The notes under the pieces were generated by a model. The model saw only the letters and a list, made by a program, of their open reading frames with translations, did not search any database and was not told where the DNA came from. This document shows, one piece after another, positions 1-12,734 of a DNA stretch of 64,000 bases; within the stretch, counting starts at the first letter, position 1, and every line of letters begins with the position of its first letter. The DNA is taken from positions 62,001 to 126,000 of the forward strand of contig JAGYXB010000070.1 in assembly GCA_022495005.1 (NCBI GenBank), read 5' to 3'. The position numbers were made by a program, and so were the translations under genes. The DNA is from Rhyacophila brunnea (taxonomy: Eukaryota; Arthropoda; Insecta; Trichoptera; Rhyacophilidae).

Positions 1-285
1 ACATTTCTGGTAAACAGCAGCATCTGTTGTCCCTTTTCTGATATCATCCTATGGTATAAGCGAGATGTTATAGTTAAATTTAGGAAACGTAAGTAATTTA
101 CTTAACAAAATTTAAAAACGCAAACTACCATTTAAAATTTTGACAAAAAAGAAACTAGGTACTTATTATAACTGTTTGTAATATTTACAACATACGTAAA
201 TATTTAACTTCGTAGTTCTAACAACACTATCTAAAAGTGTATTTATGAGAAACGATGAATTAGACACCAGTCAGCAGAAGAGTCA

Positions 286-398
286 GCAACATCTTCTTGG
301 CTACGTGTTAAAATTGCGAACTTAACTGCACTTCCATTATAAACTAACAAGCTCCTCCCAATTAGAAGACAACACCGCCTAAGCCAAGAAGATGTTGC
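286..398. repeat. Short inverted repeat (hairpin)
   Basis: Perfect 17-bp arms lie at 286-302 (GCAACATCTTCTTGGCT) and 382-398, separated by 79 bases. They could be a MITE remnant or a transcribed hairpin. No target duplication is seen. Confidence 0.5.
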
Positions 399-579
399 AG
401 AAGAGTAGTCCTTCATCCTTCAAATTGGTGAAAAGCGTATAGGGATTAGCGGATCCGAAAACTATACAATAGGAAGTTAATTCAATTTGAAAACGTAATT
501 CACAAGAAAAAAAATACTTACCTAATAATTATTTATTATTGAGTAGGTACCCATTTTGGTTCTAAGAGCTCCATTGATC

Positions 580-790
580 ATCGGCTCTTGTGGTGCAGTG
601 CTTAAGGCAATGGCTTTTAATTCGGGAGCTCCGGTTTCGATGCAGGTGAGGTCACAATATTTTTATGTGATTTTCTCAAAGCCCGGGTGTTTGTGATTGT
701 TTCACTAAATACACCACTATTTCACTACACTACTATTTTACTACACTACTGTCATTGGGCCCTTGGCCTGTTGCGGTATTATAAAGAATA
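580..790 (+). repeat. tRNA-derived SINE copy
   Basis: A tRNA-like head (GTGCAGTGCTTAAGGCAATG, then a B-box-like GGTTTCGATGC) is followed by a body, GTGATTTTCTCAAAGCC...GTGTTTGTGATTG, and then CACTACTGTCATTG. The same body recurs at 9435-9620 (+) and, reversed, at 7510-7636 and 46150-46290. This defines one SINE family. Confidence 0.65.
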
Positions 791-817
791 TAGGTACATG
801 AATATAATTATAATAAT

Positions 818-1245
818 CATCTTAACCATGGCCCCCACATCCTGAAGCGGGTCCCCAGGCTAGGATCTTTGACGCCCCCCCCCCCTACCTATCGCTAAGG
901 ATAAAGGCAGTGTGACGCTCTACAGTATTTTTTTCCAAATGATGTATGCGGTAAACTTAATGTGTATCTATATTTTTAGTGTAATTTTTACATTTTAATA
1001 TATCCATTTGTAATATGGAATTGTCGAGTATACACAAATAAAAATTGTATCGTACAAACACATAATTTTAAATAATAACATTATTGAAGGAAAATAGCGC
1101 AGACGACTTTTTTTTACTATTAGAGAGGATTTGTGATGTGTATTTATATCACTTTATCTGGTCGACTCGCCACGCCGGGCCCTTCCTGAGCCCGGGCCCC
1201 CAGGCTAGAGCCCTGTCAGCCCCCCCTTTGTGGGGGCCATGATCT
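818..1245. repeat. Possible inverted-repeat element with CCATGGCCCCCACA ends
   Basis: Left end CCATGGCCCCCACATCCTG and right end TTTGTGGGGGCCATGATC face each other, and both sides contain CCAGGCTAG. A stretch like the right end (CCAGGCTAGAGCCCTGTCAG, then TTTGTGGG and CCATGATT) recurs at about 11600-11725. No target duplication was confirmed, so the boundaries are soft. Confidence 0.4.
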
Positions 1246-1514
1246 TAGCCCCCGTATTTCCATTCCCATAAACATAACAATGTTATGGAATAGTGCGCGA
1301 GTTGGTATTGGTAGCTATTTATTGAATAGTATATGAATATTATCAAAACGAATATATTTGCGCCACATGCGATCATCAATTATTTTTCTATACAATTTAA
1401 CAATCATAATCTTAGAAATATTATATTACATATTGTTTTTAAACGTAGGTATCTGACCAATGAATGTGTAAAGTACGTATATAATCTAATTACATATTCA
1501 GTTCTCAAATATAT

Positions 1515-1877
1515 TTGAAAAAAAAAATCGGTAAAAGTTTCAAGCCACAAAGTAGCCTTCCCGTCACAGCGAGGGCCATACCATATTTTGGTTGGTACTC
1601 TGTCACGGAGGCCCAAAAAAAGTGCATGGCTAAAGGCGTGACAATGGATCCGATTGATCGCGTAGCTGGAGCGTGGCGGACCACCGACGCCTCCTACCGA
1701 GCCTTTGTGGTGGGCTGCTTCTCTTCTTCGTCAGAAACCTGGCTTTCACCCAAAATATTTCCTAAGTCAACAAAAGGACATAGCCAAAATAAACAATCGA
1801 TGCACGTTGAAACATATACCTACTTGGATTTCTACGCTTCGTTTATATATCGACATAATATTATAGCAATCCATTAG
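1515..1877 (+). CDS. Unrecognised ORF with a GC-rich core
   Basis: A 120-codon ORF whose part from about 1545 to 1745 is clearly richer in G and C than its AT-rich flanks, and could be an exon or a decayed transposon fragment. The protein has no motif I recognise. The minus strand is also open over 1404-1616, so strand is uncertain. Nothing next to it helps. Confidence 0.2.
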   Translation: MKKKIGKSFKPQSSLPVTARAIPYFGWYSVTEAQKKCMAKGVTMDPIDRVAGAWRTTDASYRAFVVGCFSSSSETWLSPKIFPKSTKGHSQNKQSMHVETYTYLDFYASFIYRHNIIAIH

Positions 1878-3900
1878 GTACAAATGTAGTAATTAGATAT
1901 GTAATTTTCCTTAATTTTATTTCACGTTTGAAAAGAAAATCTGTAATATATTTTGTCATTAGTATGCGAGTAATAATGTAAGTACCTATTTACTTACTTT
2001 TATTATAAAAAATAGTACATATTAAACTAATAGAAACACTTAGGAACACTACTTAACACCTACCTACTGCTCTATAAGAAAATTTGTAGATCTATTTCAT
2101 TTTGTTGAAAATAAGTTGATACATTTAAGAGGATTTTTTATTATTCAGATGCAGTGTATATAGTCAATTGATAGTACAATCATATTATGCTAAGGGGGTA
2201 CCTAACAGCTATTAAAAATAATGTGCTTAGGTATCAGTGGCGAATAATGACTTTTATAAGTAGTTAGGGTATGTGGGACATAGTGTATAGGTAGATACTT
2301 GTCAGTCATACTTACAGGAATATGATATTACTACTGATGAATAAAATAATGTCAGCGTAGGTAGAATAATATCATAGAATTAAAACGTAATTAAAATCTG
2401 AACAGAAAACCATAAGAGATAAAATTTTAATTTAATTTTTTCAATTACTTATCTGAAATGAAATATGATTTAAATGAATTATGAAATATGTTTTTACCGG
2501 TAGATCTCACAGTAATCTATAAAAAGCATGATACATTTGCGTATGGATAATTACTGCCTTTGAACACCCTTACCTTTTATAGCCTGCCTTTGAGCGAACG
2601 AAATATACTTACGATGTCAGTCTCAACTATTAGGTACCTATATTATATTATTTTACGCATCGATGTTCTGTTAGTCTAATACTGTTGTAATATTTTTTTT
2701 TTGAGATGGTCTTTAAATAAACCTATAGTGTGTTTAATGAAAACGACCAACCTACTTCAATTAAATACCTAAACCAAAAATTAACTATTACTAATTTAGA
2801 TGTACCGAAGAGTGGTTAATTATAAGTAAGTATATAATATATATTGTACTTTGCTATAATACTTATATTGTATTCATGTATTTTGTGAATCTCTTAACCA
2901 AAAGTTACGTGGCTAAGGTTAACTTTACTTGATAAAATATCCTCTAAAAATGGTTTGAATTACATATTTGACTATTCTTCTCTACGCCAGATAAGTTTCT
3001 TGTTGTCATCAAACCACTGAACGTTAGGTAATGGTGAAAAAATACACAAAGACTTGTTATGTACGAAGAGTAAATGCACATAAGAAAACATAAATTGTCG
3101 AAAAAGCTCAATTACTCCATTTGAAAAAGCTTTAGCGTGTCTAAGCTGAACCCTTTCAAATCGCAAGACCAATTGCGTGATCAACGGAATTTTAAATTCC
3201 ATCTGAAAGACGAGACAAAAAGTCAATATGTGCAGAATCAAGCGACGTTTTTTGCGGCAAAGTTGCTCGGACGTGACAGTTTCGACGCCGTATTCTGAAA
3301 ATGTCATTTTGCTGAGAAAACAATTTTTTATCGACTCAATTGCACGACGATTGTGTGGACGTTTGGCTTAACGCGGTTAACTAAGGTGACAATCATTTCC
3401 GCTAGAAATAATATTATTTTTACAGATGTAAACGTGGAAAATTGACAATTATTTATCGTTGAAATTGCATTGCGCGTTTGTAATACGTACTTTTTTTTAT
3501 CTTTTGAGGTTTTTTAAATTTCGTAGGGATAAACAAATATGTAGTTAACTACCAACGTAGGATTTATTTAGTTATTTGCAAGATCTTCTTTTTGTGTCGC
3601 TTTCAATCAAAGATTGGCGACTAACTTTCAGTACACTTCCGTATCCTGAGCCAGTCGTATCACATATACAACGCGTTGGACATTAATTCACTTATGAAGG
3701 TAAAAAATCTTCATCTACTCGTACCTACGCTTTTACCATCCTCTCGCTTCCTTCACCTGCATTATTAGTTGGAGTAAATCCCAGTTATATTTGCGGAAAA
3801 CATGGCCGAAGTTATTTATATCTCTTGTCTTATTGTTAGACCTTAAAACCTCCCCACTGTTAATCTAATCAGCCGAGGATATCTTCATGATACGCCGATA
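1878..3900. other. AT-rich stretch without recognised genes
   Basis: Low-complexity AT-rich DNA. A minus-strand ORF of 111 codons (2972-3307) is open, but it has no motif and no clear compositional signal, so I do not call it. Confidence 0.5.
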
Positions 3901-4412
3901 CAGTGACGTCCCGTGGGGGTAGGCAGATTGAGCGTCGCTTGAGGGCGGCAAATCGAGGAAAATCATTAGGTATATATAAAAAGCTACAAAACTTAGTAAT
4001 AACGGAAATATCTTTCCATTAAAAAAATCAGCTCGCTGGTTGGAAACAAAATATATCTATTAATTAGATAAGCACTAGGTATACAATTTTCAACAGGACT
4101 TTATTTTTTTGTCGGGTTCGCGATGTCTAGTTTATTTCCGTTGTCCTTGGATGTTACGTTCTTCACAGTCACTCGCGAATAATGGAAGTTGTCAGGTGTA
4201 TTTTTTAAATGTACCTATCTGAAACCGTAGAGATGGCATTTAAGTTAGATTTAGTAGTATAGGTATATACCTATATCTTGTTAGTAATGTATCCATACAA
4301 CACAATTCTTAGATATTGGAGTCAAGAAAGGATGATAAAACGTACTGTATAAAAAAATGTGGCGGCATTTTGGCACTGCCTAGGGGCGGCATTTTGTCTA
4401 GGGACGTCACTG
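3901..4412 (+). mobile_element. hAT MITE, CAGTGACGTCCC family, copy 1
   Basis: Starts CAGTGACGTCCCGTGGGGGT and ends TCTAGGGACGTCACTG. It is flanked on both sides by the perfect 8-bp target duplication CGCCGATA (3893-3900 and 4413-4420). Eight-base duplications and CAGTG ends are the hAT signature. There is no transposase, so it is non-autonomous. The interior matches the copies at 20592, 47061 and (reversed) 54712. Confidence 0.95.
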
Positions 4413-4857
4413 CGCCGATATGTCTTAAAAACTTCCAGTATTTATAAAATATTTGTTTTGAAATTTCTGAATTCATTAATTTGTTGGAGGTAAAAACTCA
4501 CCATCGCTATATGAGCATTTAGTAGTTGTAGTATACTGTTGTTACCTGCATATGCAACCTTTGACTTTGATCTGTTTTCTTCTTCTATCAGTCTCATTTC
4601 ATCTGCGAAGGGTTTGAGGGGAAATGGACGTTGACTGACCAAAATATTCAAAATCTCAAACATTAGTAGGTGCACAAGATGGTGATAGAAGTGGATTGCT
4701 TCCACATTAAAAATGAAAAGCATAACTCAATCATACCTGGATAGAACCAATCTAGAAACCCTCACCGAGAACTGCCTTACGATGCCTGGAATACATTGGA
4801 TAACGTAACAATTTATTGGTGTAACAAAATGCAAGATGAGCCTAAAAAGGAAGGACA

Positions 4858-5156
4858 CAGGCTATACCATAATACACTACAATTTGAAACAGGGTTTTGA
4901 ATGTGTGGGTGTCTTCCAGAAATGAAAGACATATTATAGACGTGCAATAGTGTATGTTTCAACCTTCAAATATACCAAAATTGAATGAGCGTCAGTGCAT
5001 GAAACGAGAGCAGTTTACAGAACGAAGGACAAGCTTAGAATTGCGTATTTTTGATAAGGGTTTACGTTTATCCCATATTCTTCCACACTCGATATCGGTT
5101 GCCTGTTACTCCACACCCCTTAGTTATTTCAGTTCCCATTCATTATGTGTTCCCTG
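4858..5156 (+). mobile_element. Small hAT-like MITE, CAGRGAAC-end family, copy 1
   Basis: About 299 bp, starting CAGGCTATACC and ending ATGTGTTCCCTG. It is flanked by GAAGGACA (4850-4857) and GTAGGACA (5157-5164), a 7-of-8 match target duplication. The interior aligns with 15397-15703 and 6102-6720. ORFs in it are incidental. Confidence 0.75.
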
Positions 5157-5164
5157 GTAGGACA

Positions 5165-6101
5165 TTTAAACCGATGAAATCAAATCATGTGAGTCTGCTG
5201 AGGTGCAAGATTTTTGCCCTTGTAGCGGGATAAAACGCAGTCACAGATGATGAGATGCTCAAAGGGACTGACCATGCGATCTTCACTGCAATGTTATAAT
5301 GAGAAGTGATATGATTTCGAGTACCTACATTAAGTAAGTACTGTAGGTTCGATATTAAATAGTAGGTAGATACTTATTCTATTTGAAACTTGTGTTTTTC
5401 TTTTTTTCAGACCTGAAGTATGAATAAGGACCACTTTCCAAGATGAAATTGTTCATTTAAAATAGTATACATACCTGATAATGTAAAGTCACCCCACAGT
5501 ATGCTGCTTAGCGATCGTCACGACTTAACTGATACGCTTTTTAATTGTATTACGTTGGGATATTTTTTATCATCTCTTCGTTGATGGGAGGTATTGCCTC
5601 ACACAGGCCTTTTTTGTTAGCCTTAAAAAGTTTGTATACCAAGAATGAGAATTGAATTAAAGTTCTTTAAATATTTTCCATTGGCTCGATTTTTTCTTTG
5701 TTGGATTTTGTTTCCTATTTTCTGATAGAGAGCGCGTTTTTTATTGTCGCTTTTTCGCCGAGTACACTGCCCCTTCATAAAAGGCGGATGAAGAATAGAA
5801 AATTTCACGGCTACGGCCATCTTTAAAACGGTATTTTGAAAATGTTTAGTTAGTAAAATAATGCCCACTTAAGAAGTTTGCTTGTCGTACGTCCCCTTCA
5901 ATCAAACAGTATAAATATTTACATTAATAACAAATTCATCAGTTTATATTACTACATTATTAAGTCGATACCTACTAGTATTTAATTTTAACATAACGTA
6001 GATATAAGTATAATACATGGGTCATAGACGCAATTTAAATGTGGTTTTGGAAAAGGATGCTGAGAGTCTCGTAGACGGCATCAATCACAAAACATTAGCC
6101 T
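5165..6101. other. AT-rich stretch without recognised genes
   Basis: No coding signal is seen. An open minus frame at 5623-5868 is Lys-rich with no family match. Confidence 0.5.
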
Positions 6102-6720
6102 CACAGAATAGATTAATAAATATAATTCAGATAGACTATAAATACGCTACATTTTGAAGCAGGGTTTTAAATGTGTGAGTGTCCAACGAAAACAATGCAA
6201 TACATGCAATAGTGTGTGTAAAAATGCAAACACACAAATAATATGCATAAACTGAGATCAGTAGTCAGAACCAGGGAACTCAGAAATAATGGGAACTGAA
6301 ATACATAACGGTTAAGGCAATAGCAGGTAACCGACTCGAGTAAGGAAGAATCCGTGTTAAACTTACACACGTGTCAAGAATACGTTTTACGTCGAATACT
6401 GAAAACTGCTCTCGGTTTATGCAATTACGCTCATTTATTGTTGGTGTATTACACACACTATTGCACGTGCATAATGCGTGCTTCATTTTCGTAGGACACT
6501 TTAACATTCAAAAGCCTGCATCAACATGCGGCGTATTGAATATGGCCTATCGATATTCTATTTATTATCTGTTCTGTGAGTCAGAACGAAGGACAAGCTT
6601 AAAATGACGTATTCTTGACACGTGTTTAAGTTTATCCCATATTCTTCCACACTCCAGATCGGTTTTCTGTTACTCCACACCCGTTAGGTATTTCAGTTCC
6701 CATTAATTATCTGTTCCCTG
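6102..6720 (+). mobile_element. CAGRGAAC-end MITE copy 2, interrupted by another copy
   Basis: The outer element runs from CACAGAATAG (6102) to GTTCCCTG (6720) and is split by an inverted insertion of the same family at 6272-6578. The outer halves align with 4858-5156. No clear target duplication flanks the outer copy. Confidence 0.7.
6272..6578 (-). mobile_element. CAGRGAAC-end MITE copy 3, nested
   Basis: Reads CAGGGAACTCAG...GTTCTGTG and is the reverse complement of the copy at 15397-15703. AGTCAGAAC flanks it on both sides (6263-6271 and 6579-6587), so the insertion into copy 2 made an 8-9 bp duplication. It shows the family was mobile after copy 2 was already in place. Confidence 0.85.
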
Positions 6721-7509
6721 ACCTTAACCTTGTCCAAAAAAGCAAGTGTATGGTTAGTTTATGTTGAGTGAGCACAAATAATAAAATCTGATCAAATATT
6801 ACGAAATGGAATATGTATAATGAGATAAGCACCAAATTAAATTATAAAATCAAGACAAACTGCTCTGCTACTATAAAAATAATAATGTGTGTCCCACCTA
6901 GATGATTTATAATCTTGTTTTAATGGTAAAAATAAAGAAGTAAACTTGTATTATCAATTATATCTGTTGTATACAACACATACCTAGACATTGTACCTCC
7001 CTATAGTCAATAGTGATTTACGTGTTTTTCTTTTAATAACCTTTCAAACAAACAGAGATCCTTATTTCTCAGTGATGTCTCGAGCAAGTTTATGTTAAAC
7101 CATTTGAAATTTGTTGACAAAGTTGACCGCTCGTGTCATTACTCACATTTTTTTAATGAATAATGTGAGTTCTGTCATCAAGGCCATTCTAACGAATTAA
7201 GAAGCTCTATTTCTCATAGTGTGCCGTGTGTCTGCAGCCTTAGGAGTATTAGATATATATAGGTATATTATGTAAGTATACATATATTTAAAAATAATAT
7301 AAATCGACTCATTCAATTATTAATATTCAAGGGAGTTCAATACTTTTCTTCTAATTACAACTCCTATTATTAATTATTACTCTTGTGTTTTTTTGCGATT
7401 ATCATTCTCAAAACTTGATTTTTTGAATATGTGAGTTATGACTCCAGGCAACTCAAATATTCTTTTTATCACTACCTACAATATGCCATGACGCCCAATG
7501 ACTGTAGTG

Positions 7510-7636
7510 TATTTAGTAATATAAGTGAAACAATCACAATTACCCAGGTTTTGATAAAATCTCATAAACATATTGTTACCTCACCGGGGTCGAACCCGAA
7601 GCCCCCGGATGAAAGACCAATACCCTACATCTAAAT
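7510..7636 (-). repeat. tRNA-derived SINE copy (minus)
   Basis: The reverse complement contains the B-box-like GGGTTCGACCCCGGTGAGG, then GAGATTTTATCAAAACCTGG and GTGATTGTTTCACT, matching the 580-790 SINE. The A-box region is weak. Confidence 0.6.
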
Positions 7637-8573
7637 ATCGCCGTAGAATCGGATAGAATACTCCGTTATGTTGAACAAAATATACCTAAAAGGGTTAGGT
7701 ACATGACCAAAATTAATTGGGAATGTCAATGCAATGAATTGGTAGCACCGTTTCAGTAAAAATAGGTGTCTACTGATATTAATTTTCAATATACTCGCAT
7801 AATAAATTATAATACATAAGAACATATGCGCATACCTACCATACAAGATAATTAATTGATATCATAATATGTAAAAAACAAAATAATTAATGACAATTGA
7901 ATAACATTAAGTCAATTTATTTATACATAACTAAACATTTGAATATATACCTACTTCAATAAATTTTCGCGGGTTATTGTTATTTTTTATAAAATGTACG
8001 ATCGTCTTCGATTACCATAATATAAATGAGTTTTATTTGGTACATACAGTTTTTCCACAATTCAGGGTAGGTATAATGGGTAAATGTATTAGGTCATTGG
8101 TCTGGATCAAGCAGAATATTTAAAAAATACATGTAGGTAATTGAACCCACATCTACTGCTTCAGAAATAAGTATACGCAATAGGTACCTACTAACGACGC
8201 CACGAAGGACATCCAAAAAATGATTTTTTATAGTAAATATTTATTTGAATTTTCTTTTCTGTTACGTCACCTAAAAAAATAACTTGAGGGAATCAATCAA
8301 TAAATCTTTTAATATATAAGTATTTGGCAAACGTGGTATTTATAATAAAGTGTTTAGTAATCGTAATAAAAACCTGTTCAGCCCTGAACTAATAAAGGAA
8401 AAACGCGGTTAAATCTCAAATTTATTTGGTGTTTCGCCGCTTCTTTGCCCTTGTAAATCTGACAGAAGAAAATCATAAAACGAATGTTTACAACTAACTA
8501 TGTCATAAAACTAAAACCCGAAATGCCGTCCCAAATAATTGTGTCGGTAATAAATCCGAAACATCTTCTATAA

Positions 8574-9234
8574 CAGCGCTATCCAACTGGCGGCCCGCCA
8601 AGATTTTTTTGCGGCCCGCGATCAGTACAGCAAATTTTTCATCAAACATTGGGGAGAGAATTACCCATCATACATTAAAATATGAATATAAATAATGAAA
8701 TAAGTATAACAAATTTAATTTGAGAGATTTTGGACTTCAAATCATTTCTATGTTCGGAAGTACATATATTATTATATCTGTGAGCGTGCCTTCTTTGACG
8801 TGAAATATCTACATAAAATCAAAATATAGAAACAGCTTGAAGGACTCCACGCTTGAAAATATAATTAGACTTGCCACAACAAATGTTGATATTGACATAA
8901 AATAAATTGTTGCTCAACAACTAAGGCTACAATGCTCCCATTAAATAACTTATAAGTACGTATAAGTATAATCTTTGTTTTATAAACGTAATTAATTAAT
9001 TTAAAATGAATAATTTTTTTTACAAAAAAAATAATTAAATACTTAACTTAATAATATTACTGTTTTTATTATTTTTTCTAGTTATGTATTATTTTTGATT
9101 TTTTTTTTGTAAAAAAAAATACTTTTGAATTGACATTAACTGAGTTTTAATTTACTCGTACCTATCCTCTTTGGCCCCGAAATGTTTGTTAAAGAAAAAA
9201 TGGCCCGCGGCCTAAAAGAAGTTGGATAGCGCTG
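8574..9234. mobile_element. hAT MITE, CAGCGCTATCCAACT family
   Basis: Starts CAGCGCTATCCAACTGGCGG and ends GAAGTTGGATAGCGCTG, with GGCCCGC-rich subterminal motifs at both ends. The 8-bp duplication TTCTATAA flanks it on both sides (8566-8573 and 9235-9242). The interior is AT-rich and has no coding potential. Single copy in this window. Confidence 0.93.
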
Positions 9235-9434
9235 TTCTATAACATTCATCAAATATGTCGATGAAAATCAAGTGGAATGAAACCGCAGGATAAATTTTAT
9301 TTAATAAGCTAACCAATTTCTCACAAACAACAGTCAAATTTAATATTAAGAATGTCTTTGATTTTACTTTCCTTTCTGAGACCTTCGTAGATACCATTAT
9401 TAGTATAAATAGTATTGATCAATACAGTCCCTCG

Positions 9435-9620
9435 TATTCCACTGTGTATGGCATCAGCTTATCATCCGGGGACTACGGACTCAATCCCAATGAGGTCACA
9501 GCACATTGTGATTTTCTCAAAGCCTTGGTGTTTATGATTGGTTCACTAATATTACTAATCTTTCTACACTACTGTCATTGTACCTCGTGACCTGCTGCAG
9601 TGTAAAAAAGAATATATTAT
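9435..9620 (+). repeat. tRNA-derived SINE copy
   Basis: Shares GAGGTCACAGCA, GTGATTTTCTCAAAGCC, GTGTTTATGATTG, and CACTACTGTCATTG with the 580-790 copy. The tRNA-like head is degenerate. Confidence 0.65.
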
Positions 9621-9864
9621 AATATCTATATACCTATATTATTTTGGTCTATTAAAAAAGTAGCTAAGTATTTATAGTATTTTATTATTTATGCTCTCAT
9701 CGTGACCGAGAGATTGAACATTCGTTTTAGCTAGACAAGTGACATTTGTTATAAAAATTTGACTATTAGTGACATACATATACTATGAAGTAGGTACCTA
9801 TTTTATAAATTAAAAAAAAGGAAATTGCCATGCGTGATAGTATTTTATAACTTTTTTATTGATT

Positions 9865-10060
9865 TTTCAATTTAAAAACCGTCCAACCTCTTTGGGTCGT
9901 ATATAGTACTTACTGACATACAATTATTCATGTATATATAAAACACGGTTCTTGTCGGTTTACGTTTACAGGCAGCCAGCAGCAAACAAATTTTTAAAAT
10001 AGCCGATATACTGGATTATTTGTTAGGTTATGTTAGGTTAGGTTTTCATTCTTGATTTGA
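9865..10060 (+). repeat. Dispersed repeat, pair member A
   Basis: Shares ACCGTCCAACCTCTTTGGG, AACACGGTTCTTGTCGGTTT, ATAGCCGATAT and TTTTCATTCTTG with the reverse complement of 40130-40297. No ends or target duplication could be fixed. Includes TTAGGTTATGTTAGGTTAGG, a degenerate TTAGG-like stretch. Confidence 0.65.
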
Positions 10061-11269
10061 TGAATTTTGTCAAAGTCAGCTATGAAAATTGAATTAATAT
10101 TCATATTGTATTTAATAAAATCGGAGACCGTATGGTATACGGTCATCTCTTTCCTAAAGCTAAAAAAAACTCCCAACGACTATAGACAGATTTTTTAATG
10201 TAAAATTGTATATAGTCGAGTAAATTACCAAAAAAAAAAAACCAAAAGTCTACTATTTCCTCCAATTAAATATGGTCACCGTCACAATAATCCATTGTAA
10301 AATCCAGACACTTGCGCATATTTTACGAGATCAGGACAACTATGTGAGTTAAATCTTTAAACATCCATTTGTATTTACTTACCTACTTATCTTATACATA
10401 TCGGTGAGATCGTTAACGATGACGCTTTTATCATTCATATGCTGCATCTGCTACTAAGTCAAAGCTTTGTATGTACACACTCAAACCTTTTGGGCTTTTC
10501 ACTTTGGAACTATTTTTAGATTTATCCATAATATAATTAAAAATAAAACATTCTCCAAATAAATTATAATTTACGACATCACAGGTCCCGTTTTATTTTA
10601 TCAAAAACTTTTAATTGGATATTCGAGCTATTGCCTCAATCATAATAAATATCTACATAACAATTTTTATGCCCATTATAAGAAACAATATTTTCTTGTT
10701 AGGCCGGCCGGCAAAAGGGCGACCCTTTCATAGGCTCGGGCAGACTGCGTGGCGCGTAGCGTGTCCAATAATTATTTTTGTTCCTATCTACATTTTCATC
10801 TCATATATTCGATGTTTTTAATTATTATGATATAATGCAATGCTCGTCAGTCCACTCCACAATGTTGGTCCGCCCTGTATACGGTTCAAACGAAGGTTTG
10901 GCGAATGGCTATCTATTCAGCATTGGTAGTTAGAATAATAATATTGTCATTATGATTTAATTGGATACAGCAACTTACTAAGACTCACACTTAGTGTACC
11001 TATTCGTACAGTCTATTCTGATGAAACTATTCCTTGCTTAACACTAACAGGCAGTCGTTGGATTAAGAGGAAACTTGAGTAAAAAAAATCACAAGTTATT
11101 ATTATAATGATTCTTCATCAAATATATATATTTCAGTGAATAATAATAGTTACTTTTTACTTTACACAGTCATGCCCCCAGTATTGGGGCATAGGGTAAT
11201 CACAAGGATGCATCTTCTCCCATGTGAGACCTACAGCGTGTAAATAAATTTTGTTGCACCTCTGTAGGG
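10061..11269. other. AT-rich stretch without recognised genes
   Basis: A small GC-rich patch at about 10700-10775 (GGCCGGCCGGC...GTGGCGCG) is unexplained. No gene is seen. Confidence 0.4.
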
Positions 11270-11274
11270 TAAGG

Positions 11275-11565
11275 GAGGGTTAGCCACGGCGGTGGAACCC
11301 TTGAGGTTGTCCAACAAGGGTACGGATTGTCGCACTCTCCGGAACTCATCTCCCAACCACGTGAAACGTCTCCTCGCGATTACTTCAATCACCGATGGTT
11401 GCCATATCCACTCACTGACTAGAGTGCTTGTAACACTATCGTCCCAATCTACCCCTAAGATTCGGCGGAGATATCCATTCTAAAAGTTGAAAAGTCTAGA
11501 CCTTTGATACTTGGTAACAGGCCATGTCTAACAACCATACAGTAGCACAAATATCACGCACGCAT
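11275..11565 (-). pseudogene. LINE reverse-transcriptase ORF, C-terminal tail fragment
   Basis: A minus-strand frame reads NGYLRRILGVDWDDSVTS, then QPSVIEVIARRRFTWLGDE. These are the conserved C-terminal motifs of non-LTR retrotransposon ORFs (LRRILGVxWxDxVTN ... RRRLxWLGHVxRM). The fragment is 5'-truncated and decayed, and no RT catalytic motif is present. Confidence 0.8.
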
Positions 11566-11599
11566 TAAACAAACGACATTTGACACAGAATTATTATTA

Positions 11600-11725
11600 G
11601 TGCAAAATTGTGATGTATAGATATTTATCTCACTTATACGGTCGACCCATCACACCGGGCCCCCTGACCCTGGGCCTCTAGGCTAGAGCCCTGTCAGCAC
11701 TCCCTTTGTGGGAACCATGATTACA
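11600..11725 (+). repeat. Second copy of the GTCGAC...CCATGAT repeat end
   Basis: Aligns with 1115-1245: TTGTGATGTATAGATATTTAT, GTCGACCCATCACACCGGGCC, TAGGCTAGAGCCCTGTCAGC, then TTTGTGGG and CCATGATT. Only one end of the family is present here. Confidence 0.55.
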
Positions 11726-12239
11726 CTATTTGTAAGGTTTTAAATAATCCCCCAATAAAAGAATTAAATACATTTTAGATGTAGATACCTACGTATGCTT
11801 ATTACCTATTACCATTTGTAAATAGGTACTTTAAAGTTCTTGTAAGGACACAGACATCTAAGATCTCAATAATTATACAGATATAATTCAAAATTATTGG
11901 TACCTACTTACCTAAGTACCGTTGGTTTTTTGGTGGGTAGGTACACTCGTACTGGTTATCCAAAAATGCCAGTTTAAAAAATGCGTGAAGAATTCAGCGG
12001 AGGAGGGTTGGTAGACGAAACGCACCGTCAGCAAAAGTTCCTTTTGAAAAACAATTACCGATCCGCTGGCTGATCGATCTGTTACGGAATGTTTGGAATT
12101 CGATGTCTGAAAAAAACCACCCCTAAAAAGTATCGGGGTTGTCGAAACGCCACCTGCTTTACAAAATAACTAGATGTGAACTAATACATGTAACAAGATC
12201 GTGGGAATATACTCAAACGAGACTTTCCTTTTCCCTCAT

Positions 12240-12605
12240 TTTAATATATGGCACGGTCTAAAACGATCGTAACTACGCGATGCGAAGATTGTGCAAACGA
12301 CGCGTGCAGAACAAAACATAATTTGTCATAAAAAATCAACATGCGTCCATTTAATGTTATGTTTATTGTTCTATTAGTAATAATAATAATATATTCATTG
12401 ACATGTTTTCTTTTTCAAATAAATGGGTAACGTTTTTTAGTCATCTTTATACGATTTAAGAATTAATTCCCCCGACGCCGTCACAAAACAAATTGGCGTG
12501 TTCACATCTCGACTTTCGCTTTCCGATTGGCAGCGAGTCCGAAATTTCGTCGCACCTATAGTTGAAAATTATTTGCCGTTTCACTGAAGTATGCTCTTAA
12601 TTAAA
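12240..12605 (-). repeat. Unknown dispersed repeat X, copy 1
   Basis: On the minus strand it reads AGTGAAACGGCAAATAATTT...AATTCTTAAATCGTATAAAG...AAACATGTCAATGAATATAT...GCATGTTGATTTTTTATGAC and matches 25770-26075 and 34920-35520. The family is not recognised. The small peptide seen in the other two copies is degraded here. Confidence 0.75.
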
Positions 12606-12734
12606 ATATATTTTAATCTTCTTAATTTTTCTTATTAAATTTTATTTACCCAATATACCTAATAATATTTTCTGATTCATGCATTAAGTATTATGTTAAA
12701 AATACGTGTGGGTATAATAATAATAGGTATGTAC

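Noticed and set aside
10025..10050. TTAGG-type telomeric repeat
   Set aside because: Only two or three degenerate units, in a dispersed repeat; not a telomere.
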